From Desulfococcus multivorans (lineage in GTDB: Bacteria; Desulfobacterota; Desulfobacteria; Desulfobacterales; Desulfococcaceae), in the NCBI RefSeq assembly GCF_001854245.1, contig NZ_CP015381.1:2639001-2703000 (forward strand): a stretch of DNA of 64,000 nt. The letters run 5' to 3'. Both the position numbers and the translations under genes were made by a program. The notes under the pieces are model-generated. The model saw nothing but the letters and a program-made list of their open reading frames with translations, was not told the DNA's origin and ran no database searches. Shown piece after piece: positions 45,935-56,073 of this stretch; position 1 is the stretch's first letter; each line of letters starts with the position of its first letter.

Positions 45935-47257
45935 CTATTCATGGAGATACCCAAGTTCCCGCGGCAGAGGAATCCCGTTGCCCATGGTGTCCTCGCCGTA
46001 GTTGGAGTTTGCGAGGACCTTGAGGTCCCTGAGCGATCGGGCGTCCCCTTCGAACTTGACATGCGTGATGTTCTCGTTCTGAATTTTGCCGCCCGCCCAC
46101 TGGATATCCAGAACACTGCTGGCATCAAAGCGGCCCTCCCCGGCGCAAAGTTCCACCTTGCCCCCGTAATGCTGAACAATTTTAGCCACCAGAAGGCTCG
46201 GACGACTATGAAAGCCTCTGGGCACCGGAACGCCCACCTGAATGACGTCCCGATCGATATTCTCGTTCAGCACCGCCTGCGCGATTTCCTTCCCGTTGGA
46301 GAGAAAATGGCACACCCAAAAAAGGCCGTAGTTGATGGTTCGGTCCAACAAGATATCGGGATCCACCAGAAAGGAGAGTTGATTGCGAACCTTCTTGTAA
46401 ATGTCCCGGTATCCCGCTTCGTGAAGATGCCGTTCGTAAAAGTGCAGAAACCGCCCCATACTCTGAAGCAGGTGGAACACCACGGAGAAATGACTGCGGA
46501 GCGTTTTGAGCTGCCGCCTACCGTGGACATAGCCCCCGTGAATGACGTAGGTGTCAAAGGAGGATTGAAGGTTGTGCACAAGCATCTCGTAACGTCTCAC
46601 CTCCACCTCGTTGATCACTTCAGGTACCAGGCTGCGTATACGATGCACATCGAACGGCTCGAAAAAGGTATACTGGTCAAAGTGTTTGCTGATGTTGAGA
46701 AATTCGCTCGAAATCTTGACGATATAATTTTTGGGCTGTTTTTTTTTTTCGTCGTCGATATTGTATTCCAAACCCGTTCCAGTGACGATCCCCGGGAACT
46801 CGGATCCGTCGAACTCATCCTCAGGTATGGGGATACCCAGACGCCTGGCTTCGTCCAGGATGATCGGCGCGATCTTGATGAGGGATCGAGTCAAAAAATC
46901 GAGCGTCACCCGTCCATCCCTTTCAAAAGCATCGTCCTCCGGCAGGTCGTAGCAGACGAGCCGGTTCAGAATGTGCTTCTGAGAATACCCGCCCAGACTG
47001 AGGTGCCTCACGGCGGCGGAGAGTTCACGGTAGAGATACCAATCCTTGTTGTTTTTGGCACCGTGAAAATCGAGAAAATCCTCCAACACCTGCGAGGTAC
47101 CGATGAGTTTGGAAAACAGTTTCTTGGTGAACACGTATCCTTTGTTCGGAGATCCCGGTCCCAAAATGAACAGACAGCATTTGAGGTAGTCGCGTGAAAA
47201 AAGGTGAACCTTTTCGGTAAAGGAATGACTCCCGGTATTCTTTTCTGCGCCGGTCAT
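45935..47257 (-). CDS. HPr-like phosphocarrier domain fused to a large unknown N-terminal domain
   Basis: A 440-residue protein. The last 100 residues are HPr-like: VPRGFHSRPSLLVAKIV places His350 at the HPr phosphorylation site (GLHARPA in classical HPr). FDASSVLDIQWAGG resembles the Ser46 helix, and VKFEGDARSLRDLKVL the last helix. The first 335 residues are helical and charged, with no family I can name (LFSRDYLKCCLFIL; HGGYVHGRRQLKTLRSHFSVV). HPr is normally a free protein of about 85 residues. A C-terminal HPr fusion suggests phosphorelay control of the N-terminal domain (inference). The ATG directly follows the TAG of the upstream Suf remnant, and the ribosome site AAGGA lies within that remnant. 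Confidence 0.75.
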   Translation of the reverse strand: MTGAEKNTGSHSFTEKVHLFSRDYLKCCLFILGPGSPNKGYVFTKKLFSKLIGTSQVLEDFLDFHGAKNNKDWYLYRELSAAVRHLSLGGYSQKHILNRLVCYDLPEDDAFERDGRVTLDFLTRSLIKIAPIILDEARRLGIPIPEDEFDGSEFPGIVTGTGLEYNIDDEKKKQPKNYIVKISSEFLNISKHFDQYTFFEPFDVHRIRSLVPEVINEVEVRRYEMLVHNLQSSFDTYVIHGGYVHGRRQLKTLRSHFSVVFHLLQSMGRFLHFYERHLHEAGYRDIYKKVRNQLSFLVDPDILLDRTINYGLFWVCHFLSNGKEIAQAVLNENIDRDVIQVGVPVPRGFHSRPSLLVAKIVQHYGGKVELCAGEGRFDASSVLDIQWAGGKIQNENITHVKFEGDARSLRDLKVLANSNYGEDTMGNGIPLPRELGYLHE

Positions 47258-47548
47258 CTACATCAGATCCTTCAGGGTTTCCGAAACGGCCTTGTCCGGT
47301 TTTTCCCGCAATCCTGCGGGAAGCCCTTCGATGTCAACATTTAAAAACCCTCTGGCGATCGTCGAAACAGCCTCCTCCTCATCGACACCCCGGGCCATCA
47401 GATACGCGATCTCTCGCTGATCGATCTTGTCCGCGGCGAATTCATGGGGCATCCCGACTCCCGGGACAAACCCTGAAAAATTTTCGTTTGTATTTTTCGA
47501 AATCGGTTTCCCACCGATTTCAACCCGCAAATCTTCAATCAACAGCAT
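47258..47548 (-). pseudogene. In-frame chimeric remnant: SufC N-terminus joined to SufBD C-terminus
   Basis: A 96-codon frame. Residues 1-16 (MLLIEDLRVEIGGKPI) look like the start of a SufC-type ABC ATPase. Residues from about 34 (MPHEFAADKIDQREIAYLMA, then RGVDEEEAVSTIARGFLNVDIEGL) look like the C-terminal end of a SufB/SufD protein. The ATPase motifs and the SufBD barrel are missing, as if a deletion inside a sufC-sufB/D gene pair fused the ends in frame. There is no good ribosome site before the ATG. The stop abuts the HPr-fusion start, so it may persist as a leader. A short functional protein cannot be excluded. Confidence 0.6.
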
Positions 47549-47602
47549 AAAGGTCTCGTTCGCTTTCTTTCTGCCGAGTTTCTTTGGGATAATAGGAAAA
47601 AA

Positions 47603-48030
<428 letters not shown>

Positions 48031-48042
48031 TTTCCTGAAGGT

Positions 48043-48762
48043 TTAATCCCGAGGTCCTTCCCAATATATAATTCTATTACAAAAAGGGCAGAAATTCAAG
48101 CTTTCGAATCGTCTGAGGTCATTGGCCATCTGCGGAGGAATATTGATATTGCAGCCCTCGCAGGTATTGCCTCTCACCGGAACAATCATGGGGCCATCCA
48201 CCATCTTCCGGGTGCTCATAAATATCTTCATCAGATCCGGGGGTGCGGCAGCGGCGATTTGGTTCCGTTTCTCCGCAAGTTCGGCCAGATGCGTTTCCTC
48301 CTTTTCGGTCTCCACTACCAGCCGAAGCTTTTCCGTTTCAAAGGCATTCTCAGCACGCAGACAGTCTTGTTTCCGCTCCTCAAGCACCTGTTCCCCCGCC
48401 TCGATCCGATCGAGGATGGCGAGCATTTCATCTTCTATGCGGCTGTTTTTTTTCTCCGTCTCCTCAACCTGTCTGAGCAACGCCTGATACTCTTTGTTGC
48501 TTTTGACGCCCGGCAATCGGCTCTTGCTTTTCCGAATCAGTTCGAGATTAACCTTGGCGTCGGATTCAAGTAGTCGATAAGATTTGCGAAATCCTTCCAG
48601 ATCAGCGGCTGCGGCATCCTTGGCCGAAACAGCGGCGGTGAGCTCCTTTTCCAGATGCCGCTGTTTTTCGGCAATTCCCGAAAGCAGCTTTCGAACCTGA
48701 TCGGCGTCCGTATCGTTCTTTTGGAGCGCCACCAGAATATCAATCTGTTCTTTTACGTCCAT
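48043..48762 (-). CDS. Coiled-coil protein with C4 zinc ribbon
   Basis: A 239-residue protein. Residues 1-180 are a long charged coiled coil (KEQIDILVALQKNDTDADQV onward). Residues 195-239 hold a zinc ribbon with CEGCNINIP and CPFC. This C4-type zinc ribbon family (DUF164-like) is widespread in deltaproteobacteria beside nif3, and is thought to bind nucleic acid or act as a scaffold; its role is not established. The start at 48762 follows GGAGAG. The upstream frame to 48891 overlaps the end of nif3 and is rejected. Confidence 0.85.
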   Translation of the reverse strand: MDVKEQIDILVALQKNDTDADQVRKLLSGIAEKQRHLEKELTAAVSAKDAAAADLEGFRKSYRLLESDAKVNLELIRKSKSRLPGVKSNKEYQALLRQVEETEKKNSRIEDEMLAILDRIEAGEQVLEERKQDCLRAENAFETEKLRLVVETEKEETHLAELAEKRNQIAAAAPPDLMKIFMSTRKMVDGPMIVPVRGNTCEGCNINIPPQMANDLRRFESLNFCPFCNRIIYWEGPRD

Positions 48763-48854
48763 CGTTTCTCTCCGTCCATAGAACCAAAACCACGCGTGCC
48801 CTGGACGCGGCGCATCCGGGGTTGTCACCCTCAACAGCTCCCGCATCATTCCCC

Positions 48855-49658
48855 TCAGATAGAGACAAAGGGATCCGTTTCCAGAGGACATGCCTCGATC
48901 GAAAGGGGCATCGATCGTTTTTTCGCCTCCGCCGTCAACCGTTCCACGAGGATATCCACGATGAGGTGCTCCGAAGCGAAGTGCCCCACGTCAATCAAGC
49001 CCAATCCGGCGGCTTCGACATCCCGGGCATCGTGATATTTCAGATCTCCACTCACATAGACATCGGCTCCCGAAGCAAAAAACGCCCCCATAAGGCTCGA
49101 TCCGCTTCCGGAACATACCGCCGCCCGACGAACAGGCAAGTCTTTGGACCCGGTATATTTCAACGCCGGCACCTTGATCGTCTCCTTGATTTCCCGGGCA
49201 AGCGCACCGAGAGTCGTGGGCCGGGCAAGGGTACCCACCCGACCGATGCCGGTACCCGTTCCCGCGGATCCCTCTACAAGGGGGATCGTATCCGTCATTT
49301 TCAACTGGTCGGCAAGGATATCATTGATACCGTCGGCCGCGGCATCCAGATTGGTGTGGGCGGAATAGATACTCAGTCGGCAACATGCCGACTGCTGGAT
49401 GATCCGTCCTAAAGGTGTTGCGAAATCGATTGATTTTGGAGCTTTGAAAATCAGGGGATGATGTGTGATGAGAAGGTCGATACCGGCATCGCAGGCAGCG
49501 GATACCACCAATGGGATCGGATCCAGTGAAACCCAGACGCGCTTTACCGGCCAATCCTTTCGGCCGATCTGAAGTCCGGCATTGTCCCATTCCTCCGCCA
49601 GATCCGGCGGTGCGATCTGATCCATGATATCGATCAGATCGGCTACAGTAACGGTCAT
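48855..49658 (-). CDS. Nif3-like dinuclear metal centre protein
   Basis: A 267-residue member of the Nif3/DUF34 family, related to GTP cyclohydrolase I type 2-like proteins. Metal ligands appear in LLITHHPLIF and AHTNLDAAADG near the N-terminal half, and DVGHFASEH with the final His-Glu pair in the C-terminal half. The family binds two metal ions; the substrate is unknown. The start at 49658 is set by GGAGG. It precedes the zinc ribbon gene, the usual pair. Confidence 0.88.
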   Translation of the reverse strand: MTVTVADLIDIMDQIAPPDLAEEWDNAGLQIGRKDWPVKRVWVSLDPIPLVVSAACDAGIDLLITHHPLIFKAPKSIDFATPLGRIIQQSACCRLSIYSAHTNLDAAADGINDILADQLKMTDTIPLVEGSAGTGTGIGRVGTLARPTTLGALAREIKETIKVPALKYTGSKDLPVRRAAVCSGSGSSLMGAFFASGADVYVSGDLKYHDARDVEAAGLGLIDVGHFASEHLIVDILVERLTAEAKKRSMPLSIEACPLETDPFVSI

Positions 49659-49823
49659 ACAAGCCCTCCATTCCATGGAAGCCTGTCCGGCGATCGCCGG
49701 TTTTGATCATTTATGGGTGAAAAATCCAAATGATTCCCATAGGGTTCACGGGAAGGGTCTTTCCATCCGTGACGAACCGCCACCACTCCGGTGTGGTCCA
49801 AACAGGCGCTGTGCCGGACGACC

Positions 49824-49858
49824 AAAAAAGGCGTGGCTCGTTTTTCCGCCACGCCTTT
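49824..49858 (-). terminator. Rho-independent terminator after the CAT-anticodon tRNA
   Basis: On the minus strand the stem AAAGGCGTGGC / GCCACGCCTTT is followed by a T-run, 17 bp past the tRNA 3' end. Confidence 0.85.
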
Positions 49859-49875
49859 CATTGGCTATATCGTGA

Positions 49876-49948
49876 TGGGCCCACCTGGGATCGAACCAGG
49901 GACCGACCGGTTATGAGCCGGTGGCTCTGCCAGCTGAGCTATGGGCCC
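49876..49948 (-). tRNA. tRNA with CAT anticodon (elongator Met or Ile2)
   Basis: A 73-nt cloverleaf. The acceptor GGGCCCA pairs with TGGGCCC, with discriminator A. The D-arm is AGCTCAGCTGGCAGAGC and the anticodon stem ACCGG/CCGGT holds loop CTCATAA, giving CAT. The T-loop is GGTTCGATCCC. The mismatched start of initiator tRNA is absent (base pair 1-72 is formed), so it is elongator Met or lysidine-modified Ile2, which sequence alone does not separate. CCA is not encoded. It lies between rpoD and nif3. Confidence 0.92.
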
Positions 49949-50013
49949 GATGGGAGATCGATACCGAGCACCTTTCCTAACGCCGTAAATAATTTTTGTC
50001 AAGAATTACCCTG

Positions 50014-51780
50014 TCAATAATCGATAAAACTCTTCAACTTCCGGCTTCGGGTCGGGTGCCTCAATTTTCTGAGAGCCTTGGCTTCGATTTGCCGAATGCG
50101 TTCGCGGGTAACGGCAAAATCCTGTCCGACCTCCTCCAGAGTATGATCGGCCTTTTCCCCGATACCAAAGCGCATCCGGAGGACTTTTTCCTCTCGAGGC
50201 GTCAGTGTGGCAAGCACCTTCCGCGTCTGCTCCGAAAGGTTGAGGCTGACCGCCGCGTCCGAAGGCAGCATGAATTTCTTGTCCTCGATGAAATCTCCCA
50301 GATGGCTGTCTTCCTCCTCGCCGATGGGTGTCTCGAGAGAAATGGGTTCCCGGGCGATCTTCAAAACCTTACGCACCTTTTCGAGTGAAATTTCCATCTT
50401 TTCGGCGATTTCTTCAGGCGTCGGCTCCCGCCCCAGTTCCTGGACCAGATATCGGGACGTCCTGATGAGCTTGTTGATGGTTTCAATCATGTGAACCGGT
50501 ATCCGTATGGTCCGGGCCTGATCCGCGATGGCTCGCGTAATGGCCTGGCGGATCCACCACGTGGCATAGGTGCTGAATTTGTACCCTCTCCGGTATTCAA
50601 ATTTATCCACCGCCTTCATCAGGCCGATATTTCCCTCCTGAATCAGATCCAGGAACTGCAGTCCTCGATTCGTATATTTTTTGGCGATGCTCACCACGAG
50701 CCGTAGATTGGCACGAATCAGTTCGGCTTTGGCATCCTTGGCCCTCTGGCGCCCTTCCTCGACATTGGACATGGTCCGCTTCAAGGCTTTGCAATTGGCT
50801 TTGAGTTCAAACTCCCGGGCATCGATCTTATCCTGGATCGTTTGGAGTTTGTCTATCAGCACGTCGATCTCGGCGACATCCGGCACGCCTTTCCGTCGAA
50901 CATCCTCGGCGAGCACCGACTTGTCCTCAAGCCCCTTGCGGATCTCTGCCACTGAGATACCGAGGCTTTCGGCGCATTTCACGAGTTCCCCCTGCATAAA
51001 GGTGAACCACCGGATATCCTCTTTGATTGCCGTCTCGATGTTGTCGATCACGCTGCTCTCCAAGCGCCATTCCTTGAGATAATCAAAGATCTTACCGTTT
51101 CTGCGTGAAATATTCCTTCGGATGCGCCGCTGTTCGTCGGGGTCCGGTGCTGAGGAAAAAAGCTGCTCACGATAAGCCCTGTTCTCGTTGTCCACCTCGC
51201 GAATGGACTGTATGGTGCTCAGAAAGTTTTTGCACTGCAGTTCTTCATCGACACAGGTATCGCCTTCATCCAGATCCCGAAGGACGTGGCGGGGCCGAAG
51301 GGTTCCGGATTCGATCTCGTTTCCCAACTCCAGAATAGAGTCGACCCCAACGGTCGTATCCAAAAGGGCCCTCAGCACCTCCTGTTCTCCGGTCTCGATT
51401 TTCTTGGCAATTTCGACTTCTTCTTCTCGGCTGAGGAGCGTAACCATCCCCATCTCCCGAAGATACATCTTGACCGGATCGGTCACCGTACCGAATTCCG
51501 ATACAGACGTATCCGTATCGAGGCTCGCCTTGTCCCGATTCTTTTTCACCTTGGTCGCATTGGACATCGGCTGTTTTTTGTCGCCGAGGATGTCAATGTC
51601 CAGGTCGTTGAAAAGGACCATGGTTTCATCGAGCTGATCCGGGGATAATGCCTCATCGGGAAGGACGGCGTTGATCTCGTCATAAGTCAGGTATCCCTGC
51701 TCTTTTCCCTTTGCAATGAGAGCTTTCAATGCGGCTTTGTCTTCCGCATTTTCCCCATTTACAGTGGATTTCATAGCCAT
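50014..51780 (-). CDS. rpoD: RNA polymerase primary sigma factor RpoD
   Basis: Housekeeping sigma-70 (588 residues). Region 1.1 is at the N-terminus ([20 protein letters not shown]), followed by region 1.2 with [20 protein letters not shown] and a large non-conserved insert at about 150-340. Regions 2.1-2.4 carry [19 protein letters not shown] and [19 protein letters not shown]. Regions 3 and 4.2 follow, with [20 protein letters not shown] as the -35 helix-turn-helix. AGGAGG lies 9 bases before the ATG. It is 22 bp after dnaG on the same strand, the classical macromolecular-synthesis operon order. Confidence 0.95.
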   Translation of the reverse strand: MAMKSTVNGENAEDKAALKALIAKGKEQGYLTYDEINAVLPDEALSPDQLDETMVLFNDLDIDILGDKKQPMSNATKVKKNRDKASLDTDTSVSEFGTVTDPVKMYLREMGMVTLLSREEEVEIAKKIETGEQEVLRALLDTTVGVDSILELGNEIESGTLRPRHVLRDLDEGDTCVDEELQCKNFLSTIQSIREVDNENRAYREQLFSSAPDPDEQRRIRRNISRRNGKIFDYLKEWRLESSVIDNIETAIKEDIRWFTFMQGELVKCAESLGISVAEIRKGLEDKSVLAEDVRRKGVPDVAEIDVLIDKLQTIQDKIDAREFELKANCKALKRTMSNVEEGRQRAKDAKAELIRANLRLVVSIAKKYTNRGLQFLDLIQEGNIGLMKAVDKFEYRRGYKFSTYATWWIRQAITRAIADQARTIRIPVHMIETINKLIRTSRYLVQELGREPTPEEIAEKMEISLEKVRKVLKIAREPISLETPIGEEEDSHLGDFIEDKKFMLPSDAAVSLNLSEQTRKVLATLTPREEKVLRMRFGIGEKADHTLEEVGQDFAVTRERIRQIEAKALRKLRHPTRSRKLKSFIDY

Positions 51781-51802
51781 CTAGTTGCGCCTCCTGCAGA
51801 TT

Positions 51803-53602
51803 TCAGTTTATCGTCTGCCGCTTCCTGGCTCGGTTCTGTTTTTCTTTCAGAAGCTCCAAGAGCAGGGCCTGGTTGTTGTTTCGGCGTGCGGCTTCTATTT
51901 TATGTAATAAATTATCCGTCTGCCGCTTTCGGCCGGATTCGAATTGCGTCAGCAATCGAAGACATCCGCCTCGATCCCACACATCCCCTTCCATCGCCAG
52001 GTTGATTGCAATCGCCCTCTCCGCTTCATCCAATTTTTCGATAAAATTGGAGATGTGATGTTCTCCACCCGATTTGTAGTTGGCGAGAAGATGTCGGCCG
52101 ATGGATTTCAGTCGTTCATCTTCGAAATCATCGAGAATGCGGCGACGATCGATCTCCGCCAGAAGATCCGGAAACTGGAGCATCACGGTAACGATCTTTC
52201 TCTCGATCCTGGCATGCCGCCCCTCAAACCCGATCGAATCCTGATAATCCGAGCCTTCGGCAACATACGCTCCCCTCGGGTCGTTCTCTCGCCGCGAATC
52301 TCGACCGGACGCCGGCCTGCCTATTCGGCCGGCCACGACGGCCTCGTCAACGCCGACTCGCTCGGCCAGATTCCGAATGTAAAGGGATCTGGCCATCGAA
52401 TCCGAAACAGCGGAAAACGGCTGCCGCATCTCTTCGATAACGCGAATTTTTCCTTCCACTGAAAGGCCGTGCTTACGGATTGTCTCTTCCATCATGAAGT
52501 CCATCATGTTTCGTGCGGATTGGGCCGCCGCTTCGAAAGCGTCCCTGCCGAATTTGCGGATGAATGAATCCGGATCGTGGCCTTCCGGCAAAACCAGAAT
52601 CCGTGCATCCATATTCTCCCGGCGAAATATTTCAACGCTTTTGAAGGCCGCACGCATTCCCGCCTGATCCGAATCGTATACCAGAATTATCTCGCGGACA
52701 TATCCCTTCAGAATTCTGACGTGCTCGGACGAGAGGGCGGTTCCCAGTGTCGCCACGACATTGGGAACTCCCGCCTGCGAAAGCGCCAGAACATCGAAAT
52801 ATCCTTCGACGACGTAAACGGTGCCCTTTTCCCGGCACCCGGATCTGGCCGCCTCCAGACCGTAAAGGCTTCGTCGTTTGTTGAAGACGGCTGTTTCGGG
52901 AGAATTCAAGTATTTCGGCAGGGAATCGTCCATTACCCGGGCACCGAATCCAACAACCCGGGAAGCGGTTCCCGCGATGGGAAAAACGATGCGATTCCTG
53001 AACCGGTCGTAATGTCCGGGACCGTTTTTTTTGGCGATCACCAGGCCGGACTGTTTCAGCAACATGTCCGAAATGCGCCGATCTGCGAAAAACCGCGTCA
53101 GGGCATCCCATCCCTCGGGGGCATACCCCAATGAAAACCGGTCGATCGTTTCCATGCTCATCCCCCGTTTTCTCAGATAGTCCAAGGCCCGACAGCCCAC
53201 AGGATCTTCCACAAGCATCCGCCTGAAAAATGCCGTTGCCTGTTCATTGATATCGAAGATCCCTTCGCGTTCGCGTATACGCCGCTGCTCTTCCGGAGAG
53301 AGGTCGTTATCCGACACGGCGATGCCGTGTCGGCGCCCCAGCATCCGCACCGCTTCGGGAAAAGAGAGTCCCTCATGTTTCATCAGAAACGTGAAGACAC
53401 TTCCACCGGCGCCACACCCGAAACAGTAGAAGATCTGTTTGTCGGAGTTCACGGTAAACGAAGGAGTTTTCTCGGAATGGAAGGGGCACAACCCTACATA
53501 GTTCTTCCCGGCTCTTTTCAGCAGAACCACTTCCGATATCACGGAAACGATATCCGAAACAGCCCTGATTTCTGAAATGGTCTTCTCGGGAATACGATCC
53601 AC
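51803..53602 (-). CDS. dnaG: DNA primase DnaG
   Basis: Makes RNA primers for replication. The 599-residue protein has the N-terminal zinc finger (CPFHSEKTPSF ... FYCFGCGAGG), the TOPRIM core with VYVVEGYFDVLAL and ILVYDSDQAGMRA, and a C-terminal helicase-binding region (residues 450-599). The start is a GTG preceded by AGGAGG nine bases upstream. The N-terminal DRIPEKTISEIRAVSDIVSV is typical. Confidence 0.95.
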   Translation of the reverse strand: MDRIPEKTISEIRAVSDIVSVISEVVLLKRAGKNYVGLCPFHSEKTPSFTVNSDKQIFYCFGCGAGGSVFTFLMKHEGLSFPEAVRMLGRRHGIAVSDNDLSPEEQRRIREREGIFDINEQATAFFRRMLVEDPVGCRALDYLRKRGMSMETIDRFSLGYAPEGWDALTRFFADRRISDMLLKQSGLVIAKKNGPGHYDRFRNRIVFPIAGTASRVVGFGARVMDDSLPKYLNSPETAVFNKRRSLYGLEAARSGCREKGTVYVVEGYFDVLALSQAGVPNVVATLGTALSSEHVRILKGYVREIILVYDSDQAGMRAAFKSVEIFRRENMDARILVLPEGHDPDSFIRKFGRDAFEAAAQSARNMMDFMMEETIRKHGLSVEGKIRVIEEMRQPFSAVSDSMARSLYIRNLAERVGVDEAVVAGRIGRPASGRDSRRENDPRGAYVAEGSDYQDSIGFEGRHARIERKIVTVMLQFPDLLAEIDRRRILDDFEDERLKSIGRHLLANYKSGGEHHISNFIEKLDEAERAIAINLAMEGDVWDRGGCLRLLTQFESGRKRQTDNLLHKIEAARRNNNQALLLELLKEKQNRARKRQTIN

Positions 53603-53759
53603 CAGTTAAGACCTCCTGACATCGGAACACTGGAAGGAAGCTGAAGCGGAAAACGACGTCTCTAGATTACTTCTAATCATTGTTGCCGGATGAAGCAAAT
53701 ACCGTGTGCAAGACTCACCGTATTTTGCAGCGGAAAATATCCAGCGGTCAAACTCGTTG

Positions 53760-53787
53760 AATATAAGGCGGAAAATCTCTGTGTCAA
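53760..53787 (-). promoter_or_regulatory. Sigma-70 promoter for dnaG-rpoD
   Basis: TTGACA, 16 bases, TATATT on the minus strand, about 160 bp before dnaG and just after the hisA terminator. Confidence 0.6.
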
Positions 53788-53795
53788 CAGGAATC

Positions 53796-53821
53796 AAAAA
53801 AGTCTGACATTCAAAATGTCA
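53796..53821 (-). terminator. Rho-independent terminator overlapping the hisA stop codon
   Basis: TGACATT-TTG-AATGTCA hairpin, GAC, then TTTTTT on the minus strand. The TGA of hisA is the first triplet of the stem. A short stem but a clean T-run. Confidence 0.6.
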
Positions 53822-54541
53822 TCGGGTGAGATCAATGGCTTCCTTCAAGTTCAGGGTTCCCGCATAGAGAGCCTTGCCCGTGATCACGCCGATCACTCCG
53901 AACGGTTCGAGAGGCATCAGATTGCGTATATCCCTGAGGGTGGAAACCCCGCCCGATGCCACCACCGGTATGGAAACCGATTCGGCCAGCTCCCGAGTGG
54001 CCTCCAGGTTGGGACCGGTCTGCATGCCGTCCCGGTGGATGTCGGTAAAATTGATGGCGGCAACACCGCTCTGTTCAAAGCGTCGAGCCAACTCGACCGC
54101 CCGGATCCGGGTGGTTTCGGTCCAGCCCTCGATGGCCACCAGGCCCTCTCTGGCATCGATGCCGACCACGATTCGGCCCGGATGGTTTCGACACGCCTCC
54201 TCTACGAGGGCCGGGTTTCGAATAGCCTCAGTGCCGATGATGATACGCCGAATGCCCACCGACAGATACATCTCGATGGTTTCGATATCTCGAATACCGC
54301 CGCCGACCTGTATCGGAATCTTTACAGCGTCTAAAATTCGCTTGATGGAGACCAGATTTCGAGGCTTCTTTTCGACCGCGCCGTCCAGATCGACGACATG
54401 AATCATTTCAGCACCGTCGGCTTCCCATCTCAGTGCCATGGCCGCAGGATCCTCTCCGAAGACCGTCTCGCTGTCCATCCGACCTTGCCGGAGGCGAACA
54501 CACTTGCCGTTTTTGATATCTATCGCCGGTATAATTATCAT
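53819..54541 (-). CDS. hisA: HisA, ProFAR isomerase of histidine synthesis
   Basis: Catalyses the Amadori rearrangement of ProFAR to PRFAR. The 240-residue TIM barrel has [18 protein letters not shown] with the catalytic Asp8, the phosphate motif [27 protein letters not shown] with the second catalytic Asp, and [13 protein letters not shown]. Normal length. The start overlaps the stop of the upstream lipoprotein gene (ATGA). HisB lies one gene further up, while other his genes are not in the window, so the pathway is split. Confidence 0.93.
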   Translation of the reverse strand: MIIIPAIDIKNGKCVRLRQGRMDSETVFGEDPAAMALRWEADGAEMIHVVDLDGAVEKKPRNLVSIKRILDAVKIPIQVGGGIRDIETIEMYLSVGIRRIIIGTEAIRNPALVEEACRNHPGRIVVGIDAREGLVAIEGWTETTRIRAVELARRFEQSGVAAINFTDIHRDGMQTGPNLEATRELAESVSIPVVASGGVSTLRDIRNLMPLEPFGVIGVITGKALYAGTLNLKEAIDLTR

Positions 54542-55233
54542 TTTATATTCAGTGTTTCCAATAAGTTGTCAAGTCCGGCCGACGCCATCTGCTCCGCCGT
54601 GATCCACTTCCCCTCACGGGCAAAAAACCTGCCGATATCAAACATGTCTTCCATCAGCGTTTTCTGGGTTTCATCGAAATATCCCGTCCAAAGAACGCGT
54701 CCATCCGATGTCCGGACCAGGTGAACGTCAAAGGCGACGGAGGCAGGGGTTTCCACCGAAAGATTCCGACCGACCCTTTCGATATAGCGATAGAGGTGCC
54801 CCACCAACAGAGCGTCGGCATCCATAGCCCGTCCGACTGCCATCATCAGTCTCAATTCGGACATATTATCTGCCGAATCCGACAGACCGGATTGAATCTC
54901 CCAAAGGTCCTGCGGCGTGATGAGTTTGAAGTCCCTTTCAGCCTTTTCCCTGAGCGACGTCAACAGACGATCCGTCAAAAAAGCGGGCGCCGAAGCGTCC
55001 ACCGGGCCCGATACAAAGACCTTCCCGCTGAGGGGACATCGGACATTGGTTCGTTCGTCCGTTTGGGCGTTCATGTCCCTGAAAGCCACTACCAGTATTT
55101 TCCGGAGATCGGTCGGAACGACGATGGATTTCTGGACAACCTTTCTGTCGGCACATCCCCATACAAGCGTAAAGGCCGCAAGACCGGAGAGAACCAGACA
55201 CCACACGAGAGATCGATTCATTTTTTTCACCAT
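54538..55233 (-). CDS. Lipoprotein between hisB and hisA
   Basis: A 231-residue lipoprotein. The signal peptide [20 protein letters not shown] is followed by a lipobox ending VWGC. The mature part is a mixed alpha/beta domain ([51 protein letters not shown]) of the kind seen in LpoB/CsgG-like outer-membrane lipoproteins, where the phrase [10 protein letters not shown] is typical. The exact role is unknown. ATG 55233 is preferred to a GTG at 55239. It is coupled to hisA by ATGA, though histidine synthesis and a lipoprotein have no evident link. Confidence 0.75.
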   Translation of the reverse strand: MVKKMNRSLVWCLVLSGLAAFTLVWGCADRKVVQKSIVVPTDLRKILVVAFRDMNAQTDERTNVRCPLSGKVFVSGPVDASAPAFLTDRLLTSLREKAERDFKLITPQDLWEIQSGLSDSADNMSELRLMMAVGRAMDADALLVGHLYRYIERVGRNLSVETPASVAFDVHLVRTSDGRVLWTGYFDETQKTLMEDMFDIGRFFAREGKWITAEQMASAGLDNLLETLNIK

Positions 55234-55280
55234 TGCCACACTTATCCGTCTTGATTTGCGCTTCGGGTTCGTGTTTCGGG

Positions 55281-55871
55281 CTACAGGACGCCTTTGGTCG
55301 AAGGGACGCCCGAAATTCTGTCGTCTAAAGCGGCAGCCGCGTCGAGAGCTCTGCCGGCGGCCTTGAAGACGGACTCGAGAATATGGTGCTCGTTTTCACC
55401 ATAGGCCACATTGATATGGAGGTTCATTCCGCTTCGGTTGGTAAAGGCCCTGAAGAACTCCTTCGCCAGATAGACGTCAAAACCGGAAACACCTTTCCCG
55501 GTCTGAAAAACATTATACACCAGAAAAGGACGGTTGGAGAGATCGATCGCCACAGTGGAAAGGGTCTCGTCCATGGGCGTCACGGCATGGCCGTAACGCC
55601 GAATTCCCCGCCGGTCTCCCAGGGCTTGGGAAAACGCATCACCCAACACCAGCCCCACGTCCTCCACCGTATGGTGAAAATCGACCTCAATGTCGCCCTC
55701 AGCCTTAAGGAAGAGATCGAACAAGCCATGAACGGTGAAAAGGGTCAGCATATGATCAAAAAAGGGGATTCCCGTCCGCACGTCCGCACGTCCGGAACCG
55801 TCCAGACTCAGTTTGACTTTCACGTCCGTTTCCAAGGTTTTGCGTTGGAGTTCAGCTGTGCGTTCCATCAT
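55281..55871 (-). CDS. hisB: Imidazoleglycerol-phosphate dehydratase
   Basis: Dehydrates IGP to imidazole acetol phosphate. The 196-residue single-function HisB has the metal-binding repeats [50 protein letters not shown] and [13 protein letters not shown], with all His/Glu ligands present. It is the first gene behind a near-consensus promoter with a leader of about 165 nt. The lipoprotein gene begins 47 bp downstream. Confidence 0.95.
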   Translation of the reverse strand: MMERTAELQRKTLETDVKVKLSLDGSGRADVRTGIPFFDHMLTLFTVHGLFDLFLKAEGDIEVDFHHTVEDVGLVLGDAFSQALGDRRGIRRYGHAVTPMDETLSTVAIDLSNRPFLVYNVFQTGKGVSGFDVYLAKEFFRAFTNRSGMNLHINVAYGENEHHILESVFKAAGRALDAAAALDDRISGVPSTKGVL

Positions 55872-56044
55872 CCATCGGGTCCTTGTCGGCCTTCATGGCG
55901 GCCGCTGTTTTCCATAAAGATTCGAAAAAAATATGAAGCGGCCGCCGCTTTCATACGTTTTGGAGGCATCGCAAATCGAGCCCTGATTGCAAAAATCTCT
56001 AACCGTTTGATTTTATTTATGCTAATAAAACAATAGCACAAAAA

Positions 56045-56073
56045 AGTATACATTCTTTCACATAAAATGTCAA
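56045..56073 (-). promoter_or_regulatory. Near-consensus sigma-70 promoter for hisB
   Basis: TTGACA, exactly 17 bases, TATACT on the minus strand. This is one of the two best promoters in the window. It lies inside a spurious 122-codon frame, which argues against that frame being a gene. Confidence 0.75.

Noticed and set aside
45398-47197. 599-codon plus-strand frame
   Set aside because: It is antisense to ispD and the HPr-fusion gene, both clearly coding. Its His/Arg-rich, low-complexity translation is a codon-bias shadow.
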